A program made the position numbers and the translations under genes. This document shows, in pieces, positions 33,694-46,057 of a stretch of 64,000 nucleotides of DNA. The stretch's first letter is position 1, and each line of letters opens with the position of its first letter. Source of the DNA: Filosporella fistucella. Lineage: Eukaryota > Ascomycota > Leotiomycetes > Helotiales. The stretch covers positions 558,001 through 622,000 of the forward strand of contig JAQJZZ010000002.1 in the NCBI GenBank assembly GCA_030077755.1, in the 5' to 3' direction. Under the pieces are notes generated by a model. It was not told the DNA's origin. It saw only the letters and a program-made list of their open reading frames with translations, and ran no database searches.

Positions 33694-34681
33694 ATGGAGG
33701 TAAATACTTAGTTCCTTCATGCTATTTAAGGCGCATACTCATCTAACTTGCAAGTGTCAGACCTCTCAGACCACGAACTGGGCACCGGTACGCCTTCCTT
33801 ATCTCAAACCCCCTTCACGAATCCCCGCTCCCCTGCCAATGGAGAATCAGTTCTTGGAATCGACCGCGGTTCTCCGCGATGATGCATCCTACCACCGGGT
33901 CGTTGCCGTTGGCCCACACTTCATTGTTAAGCATGGGCGTGGAGTGTGTGAGCGTGAAGGGCAGACCTTACTGTTCCTCGAGAAGCACCTTGCAAGCTTC
34001 AGCTTCACCACAGTTCCAAAGCTATATGCCATGTATCGTATACCATCGAACGGTCATTTATGCCTTATCATGGAGCGATTGGATGGAGAATCACTTGAGG
34101 CTATGTGGCCGGTGCTCGATAACGATGAAAAGTCTACCGTTTGCGGCAAGTTAAAGGACATCATTGCTGCTATTCGCAAAATTCCTATACCTTACCCAAA
34201 CTTCTATGGCAGTGTGGAAAACGGCCCTGTGCCACACCATTTGTTCCATAGTGCCGATACTGACCCAGCAATATGCGGGCCGTTTGATTCGGAAAGCAAG
34301 TTCAATGCGGCACTAGTGAGGAGGCTAAGAGCAATTTGGGCAGCAAATGGGAAGCACAGCTTCAAAGCAGACTTCTATGAACGGAATTTGGACGCCATGT
34401 TGAAAGGGCATGAACCCAGGTTCTCGCATTCAGATCTCCAACCAAAGAATATTTTAGTACGCCGTGTACAGAGTCAAGCGGGCTTAGCCGGTAAGTGCTT
34501 CGAGGTTGCCTTGATTGATTGGGAGGAAGCAGGCTGGTACCCAAGTTACTGGGAATATTCCTCCGTTTTCGTTGCATTTGAGTGGCGTGACGACTGGCCA
34601 CAACTACTGGAGCAGATCGTGGACCCATGGCCCAGTGAAGCTGCGGCCCTGAGAATGCTGTATCAAGATTTATGGTTTTGA
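33694..34681 (+). CDS. Aminoglycoside phosphotransferase (APH)-like kinase
   Basis: Small-molecule or protein kinase-fold enzyme of the APH family, very common in filamentous fungi; the substrate is unknown. The preferred model has a 6-nt first exon (33694-33699, Met-Glu), a 61-nt intron (33700-33760, branch CTAAC) and exon 2 from 33761, giving 308 residues. It retains VRLPYLKPPSRIPAPLP, which looks like the conserved start of fungal relatives. An unspliced ATG at 33719 is the alternative. Residues VVAVGPHFIVKHG form the ATP-binding strand with its lysine, LIMERLDGESL is the hinge, FSHSDLQPKNILV holds the catalytic Asp and Asn, and VALIDWEEAGWYPSYWEY carries the metal-binding Asp. All key residues are present and no lesion is seen. 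The gene sits alone at the left edge of a gene island next to AT-rich DNA. Confidence 0.82.
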
Positions 34682-35009
34682 TTCGGATGCCTAGAATAAT
34701 ACTCACTCCTCTCGCTCAAAGAGCTCGCTAGTGGCTTTGCACTAGATTCGTTGGTTATCACTCTCAATAGACACACTTCATGGTTCCATAACAACCTTTT
34801 GCTCAAACCTAGAGCTTCAGATACAAAACGAAAAGCAGTCCTGTATTCAATTTTGCTAATAACGACAGACTACAGTTAAGAAGGTAAAAGAAACGCCACA
34901 CAGTTTTAGATACACATCATCACAGTTAACTGTAAACAATCAAACTTCAACGCCTGGTTTCCCCACTCTATTCAATGCACAGCATGAACTCTTGTGTCCC
35001 GGATATTCC
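34682..35009. other. Convergent intergenic region
   Basis: About 330 bp between the 3' ends of the kinase gene (plus) and the hypothetical gene (minus). It presumably holds both terminators; nothing else is recognised. Confidence 0.4.
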
Positions 35010-35597
35010 TCACTGCCAAACCCACTCTCCTCCATCCCAATAACGATATCGCTGGTGTTGGTCATCCCAAATCCATCCCGATGACGAGGTGGCACCTGTC
35101 TGGGAGCTGGATGCCTGGGTGCTTGATGCAACACCGTCCTTATGGATAATACCAGCCTGTTCCAAAGTAGGTATAGCCCTCTGCTCCGTCCACTCCGTAC
35201 ACTTAGAGTATGGGGGTCGCTCCTCGTGCGGTCCGTAAAGAGTACCATCTGCTTTACATTGCTCATATTTCATGGTAGCGGGGCTGAAAATCCTCTGACG
35301 AGGAGGGGGTGGAACTGATTGAAGCAGTCGTCCAACCTCTTTAAAATCTGACACACGGATCTGACCAAGGTAAGTCTTGCGATAGAATGTGTCTGATTGC
35401 TCCGGCGGGCGCCCTTGCTTGCACTGATATGTCATTCCATTTGCAGAGGTGATATCTCCAGTAACGTGATAGATGTAGCCACCGCCGTCTGCATCGGTTT
35501 CGACAAAGACAACTGTGTGGTATCTGATGCCCGGAATCAAAGGATCTTGCATCCCCAGCCGATATTGGACTTTGTACACATTATGGCCTTGCGACAT
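35010..35597 (-). CDS. Conserved fungal protein of unknown function
   Basis: 195 residues from the ATG at 35597. An in-frame ATG at 35825 would add 76 residues of poor, low-complexity sequence, so the inner start is preferred. Recognisable blocks are YHTVVFVETDADGGGYIYHV, then TYLGQIRVSDFKEVGRLLQSVPPPP, then MKYEQCKADGTLYG and CTEWTEQRAIPTL. This pattern occurs in a widespread short fungal family with no assigned function. There is no signal peptide, membrane segment or known catalytic motif. The C terminus is Ser/Gln-rich and ends WDGGEWVWQ, reminiscent of a WW-like aromatic tail. The kinase gene is convergent to it. The gene appears intact. Confidence 0.7.
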   Translation of the reverse strand: MSQGHNVYKVQYRLGMQDPLIPGIRYHTVVFVETDADGGGYIYHVTGDITSANGMTYQCKQGRPPEQSDTFYRKTYLGQIRVSDFKEVGRLLQSVPPPPRQRIFSPATMKYEQCKADGTLYGPHEERPPYSKCTEWTEQRAIPTLEQAGIIHKDGVASSTQASSSQTGATSSSGWIWDDQHQRYRYWDGGEWVWQ

Positions 35598-36324
35598 CGC
35601 TAAATTTTCGCCTGGATATATACCGATATGATGAAAATGGCGGCCAAAAGAAGAAGGGCGAAATGGATACAGTTGGATAACGCTGAAGTGGGGATGCTCG
35701 AATAGTTGATAGTAAGCAAAATAACAGGTGAAGTGTAAAGTGATAACAGGGCGAAAATGAAGGTCTTGGAATGAGGATTTCGAGTGATTGCTGTCTGAAC
35801 GAAGAAGTTGAATAGCTGGAGACACTAATGATATACTAGTTGTGTTTTTGGTATGGAATTTGAGGACATGAAATTGTAATGAAGGTTAGACTGAATATGA
35901 ATGTAAATGAAGTGATGAGAGAAAGGGTTGCGTTGATGGTTTATATATCTGTGTAAGGTGGGCCAGTGCCTGGCAAATGAGTTAATTCTATGCATGAGTA
36001 TCATAACATCTGGTCACATTGGTTTCATTAGGAGCCTTTCTGTCCTTCATTGGAGTTGTTGGTGTGATTCGAGTGGTTGTGGTCAACCCCCGTCCCAAGC
36101 GCTTGCTAATTCCGATCTTGATCAACAACTTAGAACCCTCAGTAAAAAAAATCCAACAGATTGTCAGAGCGTCTTCAGATTACTTTCGTTAAGAGTCCAG
36201 CGTTTGAAGTAAATAACTACGGCACAATAAATGAGAAGCGCGCGCGGAACCTGCACGGGCTTTTTGTTCTAGAGGACGGCGCTTATTATTTGGGACAACC
36301 TTCCGGCCCGAGCCCGCCCCCTTC
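35598..36324. other. Intergenic region upstream of the hypothetical gene
   Basis: About 730 bp with no supportable gene, presumably holding the promoter of the minus-strand gene ending at 35010. A GC-rich stretch near 36235-36320 lies just beyond the pseudogene on the right. Confidence 0.4.
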
Positions 36325-36779
36325 CTAATCATAACGAAGATAGCGTTTCACCTCCTCGTTGTTCTCATCAGTCCGCTTCATATCCTTGACCCGGACACTG
36401 ATTCCACTATTCAGAGTATCTTCAATCCATTTACATCGCGTCCAATTTATCAATCCCTCTGTTCAACCCCAAAGTCCGGTGTTGATAACGCAAATGTTCA
36501 TTTGGCCCCTTTCGACCATTGTGAAGGTATTTGCGCCGCATGTTGAGCCGTGATGTTGGTTTATACCCTTTGAAGATTCATACGCGGTGGTTTGGAACTT
36601 TGAGGGGTTGATGACTTGGCTTGGAGGGACGGTGAGGCTCGACCAGCCGCAGGAGCATGAGACGCGGCGGCAATTGTTGCAGTGGCATCGGCCCGGTCCA
36701 TGGGAAACATGGAGTTTGGGAAGTCGACCGTGACAGAGCAGCCGCGGCATGCGCAAGTGGGGGTGACGTTTATAGTCAT
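36325..36779 (-). pseudogene. CENP-V/GFA-type zinc-binding protein, broken by one frameshift and one stop
   Basis: Members of this family (glutathione-dependent formaldehyde-activating/CENP-V fold) bind zinc through Cys pairs. The minus-strand reading starts MTINVTPTCACRGCSVTV, giving the first CxCxxC. It needs a one-base correction in the GGG run near 36698-36703 to continue into CHCNNCRR, VPPSQVINPSKFQTT and STCGANTF. One in-frame TGA at 36463-36465 interrupts TGLWG before TEGLINWTRCKWIEDTLNSG, after which the frame stays open to TAG at 36325-36327. Otherwise the protein is full length and not AT-shifted. The lesions are therefore not obviously RIP, and a sequencing error at the G run is possible. 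The single TGA still argues for a pseudogene or an unusual intron. Confidence 0.65.
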
Positions 36780-37030
36780 GTTGGATGTTTGGGGCAAGTA
36801 AAGACCTAATTAGAAACAGGTGGGAGAATGCTTGATGGTTAATTCATACACAAAGTATCATGCCTAATATCTTTTCCCGCCATTTGGAAATCCTTTACCC
36901 ATGATAAGGCATCCGCCCGGCGGTTGTGGATGGGAAGAAAGACAGCTCCCTCCAACACCAGGCATGCCACTATGACGACGTTTAAAAGGTAGCGCTGCTG
37001 GCTGGCTCGACTTTTTCCAGCTATCATTTA
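36780..37030. other. Boundary of the last gene island
   Basis: 250 bp of ordinary composition between the GFA pseudogene and the long AT-rich block. The switch at about 37030 is abrupt, over a few tens of bases. A short minus-strand open frame here has no recognised relative. Confidence 0.4.
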
Positions 37031-37248
37031 ATGATTCTAAATAGCAGACTTTTAGGGTATAAGATTAAAGTATTAATAAATATAATTAGCTTAAAAAGCA
37101 ATATTATAAAAATTAAATAATAATATTTTTATAAAAAATAAGGAAAAAGACTTATTAAATTAAATGCCAAATTTATAAAATATTTATATTATATATAATG
37201 CTTTGTTTTTATTTTAATAATAATAAGTTTTTTATAAATAATAAATTA

Positions 37249-37316
37249 TAAATAATAAAATTATAAAATAATAAAATTATAAAATAATAAAATTATAAAA
37301 TAATAAAATTATAAAA
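37249..37316. repeat. 16-bp tandem repeat (AATAATAAAATTATAA), about four units
   Basis: Four near-perfect consecutive units near the start of the AT-rich block. Noncoding. Confidence 0.75.
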
Positions 37317-37500
37317 TTTTATTAAGATTTATTAAGAATAAAGGTTTTATATAAAATTAATATATTTATTATTAAATAAGAGCTTTATGCTTAACTTTAA
37401 ATAATATTCTTTATACTTAATAATATTATAATTAAACTGCTTTTATAATATATTTATTCCTTATTTAAAATATTAACTTATAATAATTATTATATTTATT
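37310..37500 (+). mobile_element. Partial LTR of gypsy-2 type (LTR-C)
   Basis: Matches the second half of the solo LTR at 39053-39394, with the same order of landmarks (AATAAAGGTTTTATATAA, TAAATAAGAGCTTTATGCTT, CTTATTCCTTA). It is more heavily converted to A/T than that copy. The 5' part is replaced by the tandem repeat. Confidence 0.55.
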
Positions 37501-37728
37501 ATTTTACTTAATTAATTAAATAAAAAAAAAGATAAAGAAAGCAAAATTATTTATAAAGCCTAAAATTAAGACCCTTAATATTCTTAATAAAAAGAAGCTT
37601 ATTAATAAATTATAATATTAATAATATATATAAGAATAAGGATAATAATAAGGTTATTAATAAATATAATAATAATACTTAAAGGATTAATAAATTATAT
37701 TCTTATCCTTAAAGGCAAAAATTTAAAA

Positions 37729-37918
37729 TATAAGATATATAAATAAAAAGTAATTTAAAGAATAAAATAAAGTATATTTTAATATAAAATTAAACTTTAG
37801 CCTTTTTAAAATATTAAAATTAAATTATTTAAAGGGTATTTAAAGGGTATTTAGAAAGCTTTTATAAATTATTAAATATAATTAAATAATTAAGATTATA
37901 TTTAATTATATATTTAAT
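37729..37918 (-). mobile_element. Solo or partial LTR of gypsy-1 type (LTR-B)
   Basis: About 190 bp aligned end to end with the LTR at 46701-46891, with G and C almost entirely replaced by A and T. The strand is given relative to the gypsy-1 coding sense, assuming the assignment described for the copy at 51636-51826. Confidence 0.5.
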
Positions 37919-38019
37919 AATAATATTTTTCCTTTAACATTTATTATTCTTTAAAATATCCCTTAAATAAGTTTTTCTTAATTAATCTTAAATAATTCTT
38001 TAAATATAATTATTTTATT

Positions 38020-38095
38020 ATTTTTAATTTTTATTATTTTTAATTTTTATTATTTTTAATTTTTATTATTTATTATTTTTATTATTTATTATTTT
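38020..38095. repeat. 16-bp tandem repeat (TATTTTTAATTTTTAT)
   Basis: About four imperfect units of a T-rich 16-mer within noncoding AT-rich sequence, grading into TTATTATTT repeats. Confidence 0.65.
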
Positions 38096-38812
38096 TAGCC
38101 TTAATATATTATAATATTCTTTCTTTAAATTACCTTTTATAATTCTTTTACTTAAAGAATATTATAATGGATTTTCTTATTAATTTCCTTTTTTTATATA
38201 TGTTAAGTTCTTTTATTAAATGCCTTATATTTAATTCCTTAATTCTTAACCTTAATAATAAATTTTAATTCCTTAATTCTTATCCTTAATAATAAGTTTT
38301 AATTAAGTATTAATCTTTGCTTTCTTTAATTATTTTAATATTACTTAATAAATATTAAGTTATTATTTAATAATATAAGCTTTTTTAGCCTTATAAGCTT
38401 TAAAATCCTTATAATATTATATATTCCCTTAATAATAATATTTATAGCCTTTTTTCCCTTTTAATACCCTTTTTTTTCATTTTTATAAAAAATGCTATAT
38501 ATCTTATAAATTTTTATTTATAATATAGCCTTTTCTTTTTTCAATTTTCTTATATTTTTTTTAAAGAGTTTTTCTTTCTTATTTTTATTATCTTTACTTA
38601 TAATATCTATTTTTATTAATTAAGATTAATAATTATATATTTTAATTTTTTTAATTCTTATTTCTTTAATTAAATTCTTAAAAATATAATTTTTTCTTTT
38701 TTAATACTTATTTATATAAATAATTATTAATTTAAATAAAAATATTTATAAGTTTTTAAAAGCTTTTAAGTTTAGTATATTATAATAATTTATTTCTAAT
38801 ATTGTTAGATTT

Positions 38813-39643
38813 ATAATTATTAAATTTTTTAAATTTTTTAAAAATTTTTTAAAAATTTTTTAAAAAAAAGGAGAAAACCTTTTAAGAAAAGATTTCTCAT
38901 AATCTAACCATAATAAGTTATTATAAAATTATATATAAGCTTATTAATACTATTATGACTTATATTATAAGTTATAGCTTCCTATTATGGCTTAGCGTCT
39001 TTATATAAATAATGTTAGGTTTTTGGACTTTTGAAAAGTTTAATAACTTTGGTATTATGGTCGCAGGTAACCGGTCACGAGACTAGTGGATTATAGGCTT
39101 AGCTAATTAGCACCCATTAGGTAGGAGACCCTAGGTCACGTGATTAATTGGATCCTATTGGACCCTTAGGATCCAAGGTATTAGGAGCCTCGGAGCCTTG
39201 GGTCCTTAAGGGATTTATGGAAAATAAAGGTTTTATATAAGACTAGCACTTCTGCTATTAAATAGGAGCTTCGTGCTCAACTTTAATTAATATTCTTTAT
39301 ACTTAATAATATTGCAATTAAAACGTCTTTATAATACACCTATCCCTTACCTAGAATCATTATACAAGTAATAGCTTATATAGCAATTATTATATTTGGA
39401 TTTCTAATCAATTAGCTAAAATTAATATAATAGATTACGCGTTCTTATATGTGATTATTAATTAATAATATCATATAGCTTATAATATTATATAGCTTAT
39501 AATATTACATAGCTTATAATATTATTAATATTAATAGTGGATTTCTAATTAATAGAATCTATTAGAATTAATTATTTAAATATTTAAATCGAGTTAATTC
39601 TTATATTTAAGAATTAAGTAAAAAGTCAAGTAAAAAATATACT
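38813..39643 (+). mobile_element. LTR-like repeat A, copy 3, interrupted by a solo LTR
   Basis: Begins TGTTAGATTTATAATTATTAA like copies 1 and 2. It is split at 39053-39394 by a solo gypsy-2 LTR and truncated at 39644 by a gypsy-1 LTR. A 17-19 bp ATAGCTTATAATATTA unit is triplicated at about 39470-39520, where the other copies have fewer units. Confidence 0.65.
39053..39394 (+). mobile_element. Solo LTR of gypsy-2 type (LTR-C) with 5-bp target duplication
   Basis: 342 bp flanked by TTTGG at 39048-39052 and 39395-39399. The host sequence (LTR-A) closes correctly when the insert and one TTTGG are removed, as copy 2 shows. Its ends read TA...TA instead of TG...CA, as RIP of CpA/TpG would produce. 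The interior keeps noticeable G/C (GGTAACCGGTCACGAG, CCTCGGAGCC), so it is less mutated than its surroundings. Confidence 0.75.
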
Positions 39644-39834
39644 TGTAAGACGTATAAATGGGAGGCAATTTAACGAGTAAAATAAGTTATATTTTAATAT
39701 AAGACTAAACTCTAGCCTTTTAAAATGCTAGAATTAAACTATTTAAGGAGTGCTTAAGGGGTTCCTATAAATTGCCAAATATAACCGAATAATCGAGGTT
39801 ATATAAAATTTTAATTTTAATTATATATTTAATA
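39644..39834 (-). mobile_element. LTR of gypsy-1 type (LTR-B), probable 3' LTR of the minus-strand copy
   Basis: Starts TGTAAGACGTATAAATGGGAG and ends TTAATA, about 191 bp, matching 46701-46891. It lies on the 3' side of the minus-strand gypsy-1 copy, with about 0.8 kb between it and the segment shared with the plus copy. The flanks ATACT and ATATT are similar but not identical. Confidence 0.55.
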
Positions 39835-42800
39835 ATATTCCCCCCTTTTAATAATATTATCCTAGCATTAATTTCTAGGCCTTATTAATTCTTATAATAG
39901 TGATTAAAAGCTATTATATTATTTATATCTCCTTATAAGAATTTAGTTTAATTAAGTATAATATAAGAATATTATTATAAAATCATATTTTAGCTTATTA
40001 AGGTATAATTAATCTCATAAGTTATAATTCTTATATAAGGAAATAGCTTTAATAGGGCCCTAATTAGCTCTTATGCTCCCCGGGTATTATGCTATTTTAT
40101 AAGTTTTATTTATTTTAGCCACGTGGCTCGGCATATAGGAATAGCTTTATATTTGGTCCGAGTTTATATTAAAGAGTAAATAAACTCGCCTAGTTCTTAT
40201 AATCTTACTTTCCTATACTTATAAACCTAAGGTTTTAATTAGCTAAAAGGCCTAAATTTGCGCGTAAGGCTAAGTAATTTAAAAGACTAAATTATTATAT
40301 AATAGTAAACGCGTTTAATTAGCTATATAAAACTTTAAAATAATTAAAGCTATTTATTACCCTAAAATAGCTTAAGGCAAAAACCATTTAAATAATAATT
40401 TAGAAATTAAGATTAGGCTAAGCTTATTTATATAAATAATAGCTCCTTTCCAACTTTTAACTTCTTTTCTTTAAGCTTATAATAACCTTTATATAATAGC
40501 ATATGCTTTTTCCTTTTTTTATTCCTTAATCTTTAATCTTCTTTAGCTTTATTATAAGTCCTCTTATACCAGGTTATAGCAGCTATAATATTATTATTAA
40601 TAAGCCTTATAAGCGTAAGCATAATAATAAGATTAATACTTGGCCTATTATCTTTTATTATTAAAGGTACTTAAAGCATATTTTAATTAATCCCTTTTAT
40701 ATTTATATTACTCGAGTAAAAAAGTTTATATGCACTTATTATATTAAAATAAATAATATTTATAAGAAGGTAAGTCTCCTTTTAGGCTATTATAATAATA
40801 TTAATAAATTTAGATTCTTATTAATTTATATTAAATTTATTATAATATTAAGGATTATGCTAAAGAATTTAATGAGTTTATAGCTTTAAATAAGGATAAG
40901 GAGCTTATTAATACTAATAAGGGTTTTTTTATAATTTAATTAGCTAGCTAAGGAATAAAGGATAATTCTAATATTTTAAAGAGGAGTAATATAAATGCTA
41001 AGGATATTTTTACTTTTAAAGGATTTCTTATTATAAATTTTCTTCCCCCTATTTATTAGTGCTTATTAATATCCTATAATTATACTTGCATTTATATTAA
41101 AAGCATATAAAATTTTATATTAAGCTTTAATAATTAACCTTTACTTATAAGGTTTTTAATGCTAATAGTCTTAATGCTAAAAAGATTGCTATTTTTAAAA
41201 AATTGGTTTAAGAAGTTAAGCGCTTTTATTTAGCTTATAAATATTAAGTATAACCCTTTCCTTAGCTTAAGATACTCTTATTAATTGCTTTATAATATAA
41301 TATTTATAATAAGCTTTCTTTTCCTAATATTAATAAAGATATCCCTAAAAGCATTTTTATAATATTTTTTTAAATTTAAGTGGTTTTTAGGTAATATTTA
41401 AATAGCTTTATTTTTATTTTAAGATACCTTAGGCTATTCTTATATTTGCCCTTAATAAAATAAAATGCTTTCTTACCTAAGTGCTAAATATATTTATAAT
41501 ATTTCTAAAATATGCCTTTATTCCTGCTTTATTTCACTTATATTAGCCATTATTCCTAGTTTATTTCCCGCCTTTTTAAGGTTTTCCCTTCCTTTTCTTC
41601 TTTTTACCTAATAGCTAAAAGGTTCTTTCCTAATTTGCTTTAAGTGGCTTAACTTTATTATCCTATTCTTTTATAAATAGCTTATGGTTTTTAAGGTATA
41701 TATTTAATATTTTCTTTATATTTCTTAAATTTGAATATATTAGGAGTTAAGTATTATAATTTTTTAATTATTCCTTTTATTTTATAAGATATCTTATATT
41801 TTTTATTTTATTATCTTTTATATAATTTAAAATGGATTCTATTTCTTATTCTTATTTATTTTCTTTATCTTTAAGCTTTAATAATTCACCCTTTTAATAC
41901 TGCTTAAATTCCTCTCCTTCCCTTTTATAATATAACTTTAAAAGTAATATATGAAATATATTATATAATTTAGTATAAATGCTTAAAAGCTTTAAATAAT
42001 ATATAAATTCTCTTATTAATTTAATTACCTAAAAAGGACCTATATATTTAGGCTAAAGTTTATTATATTTTATTTTTAGATTCTTAATAAAAAGCATTAT
42101 TTATTAATAAAGGGAATAGTATTTATTTAGCTATAATTTATTAAAATACTTTTCGCGGCTTTCTTAAGTATGCTTTTAAAGACCTTTAAGGGCTTCTTGC
42201 TCTTTCTTTATTAAATTTACTCTTTTTCGCATAGCTAATACCTCCTCCTTAATACCCTTGCCCTTAGGGTTTTATAATAGCTTAGGATTATATTTATAAT
42301 ATATCTTAAAAGGTATAAAATTAAAAACCGAGTAAATAGAATTATTATAGGTAAATTCGGTAAAGCTAAGTTAATGTGCCCAATTTAATTTTCTTATATT
42401 ATAATAATATCTTAAGTAATATTTAAGCACTTAGTTTTATCTTTTTATTTACCTATTTATTTATGGATAAAATATAGTAAAAAGCTTTTGCTTATAATAT
42501 AAGTAAAAGCATAATATAAATTAGAAATTTAAAGTAAATATGCTATCACGGTTTAAAATAATGCCTTTAAAGCACCTAAAAACCGAGAATACCCTTTCCC
42601 AAAAAAGTTTTATTATTTTAAGAGCTATAATTTCCTTATTATATAAGATATATTTTATTATCTTATAATATTTATAAATTATTATAAGGATATTATTTAG
42701 GATCTTCCCATTTAGGCCTTTTATAAGCAAGAATCCTATAATAAAATTTATAATAATTTCTTATTATAATTATATTAATTATAAGGATATTTAAAATAAC

Positions 42801-45800
42801 CTATAAGGAGCATATCTCTTTGCTTTACTTCTCTAATATATAATATATTTTCTAATATATTCTCTTATATTAGATTTTATTTATTCCTAATAATAGTATT
42901 TATAAAATAGCTTTAAAGTCTTTTTTATATTATAGTGCCTTGCTAAAGGATTATTATAATAAAGTTTTATAACTTTTTACCTTAATGCTTAATCATTTAA
43001 TATATAAATTCTATTTTTCCACTTAATAATACCCTAATTATTAATTATTTAGGTCCTAAAATCTTAAAGCAGATTCTTATATTTTCTCCTAAATTTCTAT
43101 ATAATGCATTTCTTATTATTAATTTAAGCTAGCTTAATAAGTACCTTAAGAGGTATTTAAAGAAGTATTAATATAGTGGCTAAGCGAGTTATTATATTTA
43201 TTTATAAATATAAGAAAAATAATTTATAATTTATTATTCCCTAATATAATATATTAAGGTATATATAATTGCCTTTATTAATAAGCTTAAATAAATTTAT
43301 AAATAAATTCTTTAAGGGGCCTATTATAGCCGTTTTTAAGAATGCTTTATTATCCTTTCCTTAAGATTTTTAAGTGCCTTTGCTTTATTTTATTTATATA
43401 AAATATAGCTTATTTTCTTTAATTATTTTAATAGCTTTATTTTTTAGCTATATTAGTCTTATAAACCTAATTATTACTGCGAAGCCGCTAGCCAATTTAT
43501 TTTAAAAAGTAGGCAATTATAATTATAAATTTAAGAAGGTTTTATTTATATTAGCCTCCTTTTCATAATTAAAACGCTTATTAAGCGCGTCCGCCGGGTT
43601 TAAGGAATCTTTCTAATATATAATCTTAAAATTATATATAAATAGGTATATTACTTATTTAGCTTATTTTCCTTTTAAATACTTTATATTTATCTAATAT
43701 TTAAGGTTATAATAATCCGTAATTACTTTAATTATATAAATAATACCTTTAAGATAATATTATTATTCCTTAAAGCTTTTAATAATAGCTAGCATTTCTT
43801 TATTATATATAACGTAATTTAGCTTAGCTTAATTTAATTTTCTTAAAAAGAACGCTATTAGCTTTTAATATTCCTTTATATTATTATCCTTTACCTATTA
43901 TAAGAGCGTGCTAGCTATAGCAAATTTAGAGGCATTTATTTCTAATTTAATCCTCTTAAAAGAATTAAAATAAAGCAAGAAAGGCGCTTTATAAAAGGCT
44001 TTTTTAAGCGCACTAAAGCTTATAATAGCTTTAGGAATATAGATAAAAGGTTTTATTTTTATATTATTCTTTATTCCCTTTAAGGAATTAATAAGGTCTA
44101 TAGCCAGGTTAAAGTATTTATAAATAAACCTTTAATAAATATTATAAAATCCTAAAAAGATTTAAATCTCCTTATAAGATTTTAGCATAAGCTAGTTTGC
44201 TATAGTTTAAAGTCTTATAAGGTCCAAATAAATATTATTTATAATTATAATAAACCTTAAGAATTTAATAGTCTTAATTCCAAATTCGCACTTATTAAGT
44301 TTTATAAATAAAGCATACTTCCTAAGTCTTTAAAAAACCTTATAAACGTATTTAAAATATTATAAGGGATCCTTTAAATAAATTAAAATATTATTTAAAT
44401 ATATAATTATAAAATTATTTAGCATTCCTAATATAGCATTATTAATATAAGCCTAAAAAGTTATTAATATATTTATTAGCTTAAAGGGCATTGCCTAATA
44501 CTTAAAGTAATTATAACGGGTCCTAAAAGCAGTCTTTTAAACGTCTTCCTCTTATATCTTTACTTAATAATATATATCTTTAAGATTTAATTTTATAAAA
44601 ATCTTTATATTAATTAAGCAATTAAGAGTTTTATTTATTAAGGGCAAAGGATGCCGGTTCTTAATAATAACCTTATTAAGACCTTAATAATTTATATATA
44701 ATTTAATTCCCTTATCCTTCTTTAAAATAAATAGGATTAAGGCACTTATAAGGCTTTTAAATAGCTTAATCTATCCCTTTTTTAATATATTCTTAAGATA
44801 CGTTTTAAGGGCTATAAATTAAGGTTTAAAGAGGTTATATAAGGGCTTATAAAGGACTTGCTTATTAGTTTTAATAGCATATTTATAACCTTATTCAAAT
44901 ATAATAGCGCTATCTAAATTAAATACGTTTTTAAATTTAGCTAAGTATTTTAGCAATTAGACTTCCTTCTTTTTATTAATAATATATACTTAAAAAGGTA
45001 TAAGTATTATTTTAGCATTAATATTATACTTCTTAAAATAAGTGCATTTCCTTTAATAATTCCAAAGATAATCGCATTTATTTACCTTTATAATAAATAA
45101 AGCTTATAGCTTTAAGGTATTATTAATAGCTAGAATGGTATTAAATTCCTTTATAAATAAAATTTTAATATTATTCTAGTCCTTAATATAGGCCTAATAA
45201 GAGCTAGCCTAATTATATAACCTTATACCTTTTAAGCAAAACTAGTTATATCTTAGAATTAGCTTATATTTATTCTTTTTAAACCTATAAAGCTTTATTT
45301 TAAACTCCTTAATAATTTCTTAAGAGTCCCTTGCCTTAATAATTATATTATAAGCTTTAATTATTTAAAAATTACCTTTATCTATTACGCTAAATTAAAT
45401 ATTATAATAGGCTAAAGGCATTATTCTTAACTTTTAGGCTTTATAAATATTAATAAAGGAATTATTTATACTTATATTAATAAGTGCTTTTAAGGTATCT
45501 TTAGCTCTTATTATAATTTATAATAATTTAATAATAACTATTAAACGCTTATGTAATTTGCTATTAGGCCCTTTAATACTTAAGATTTAATAAGAGCTTT
45601 TCCTAAATTCCTTAAGGAATTTTTTCTTTTAATAATAGCTAGCCTTTTAATAGCTTAGAGGTTTTATTTAGCCTCTTATAATTTTGCTTTCTCTAAGTTA
45701 GCTTTTACTTATTTAGCTTTATTTGGGCAAATAAGGCTATTTATAAGGTGGCTCTTTTATTTATATAAATAGCAAGTTACCTTAAAGAAAGGCTTTTAAT

Positions 45801-46057
45801 TATTATAAGATATGCTTATAAAATTGCTTAATAGGATAAAGGAAACGTTCCTTTTTTAATGGTTATAATCTTGCTAAGGCTATTAAGAAGCTTTTAAAGA
45901 ATTCTTCTTAAGCTTTTTGCCCTTATAATTACGTTTTTTTTTAAACTTATTATTATCCTTATACTTATGCTTATTTTAGCTTATAGCACTATTTATTCTT
46001 TTTATTAGGATTTTAGCCTTTTAAGCGGCTATTTATTAGCTAAGGACGGTATCCGGT

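Noticed and set aside
36839..37027. Short minus-strand open frame with ADALSW, reminiscent of the gypsy RNase H end ADALSR
   Set aside because: Only a few residues match, the sequence is not AT-shifted and no neighbouring RNase H blocks are present, so it is likely coincidence.
42521..42730. Minus-strand open frame of about 69 codons
   Set aside because: Lies inside the integrase region of a mutated gypsy copy. It is a chance stretch without stops in AT-rich DNA.
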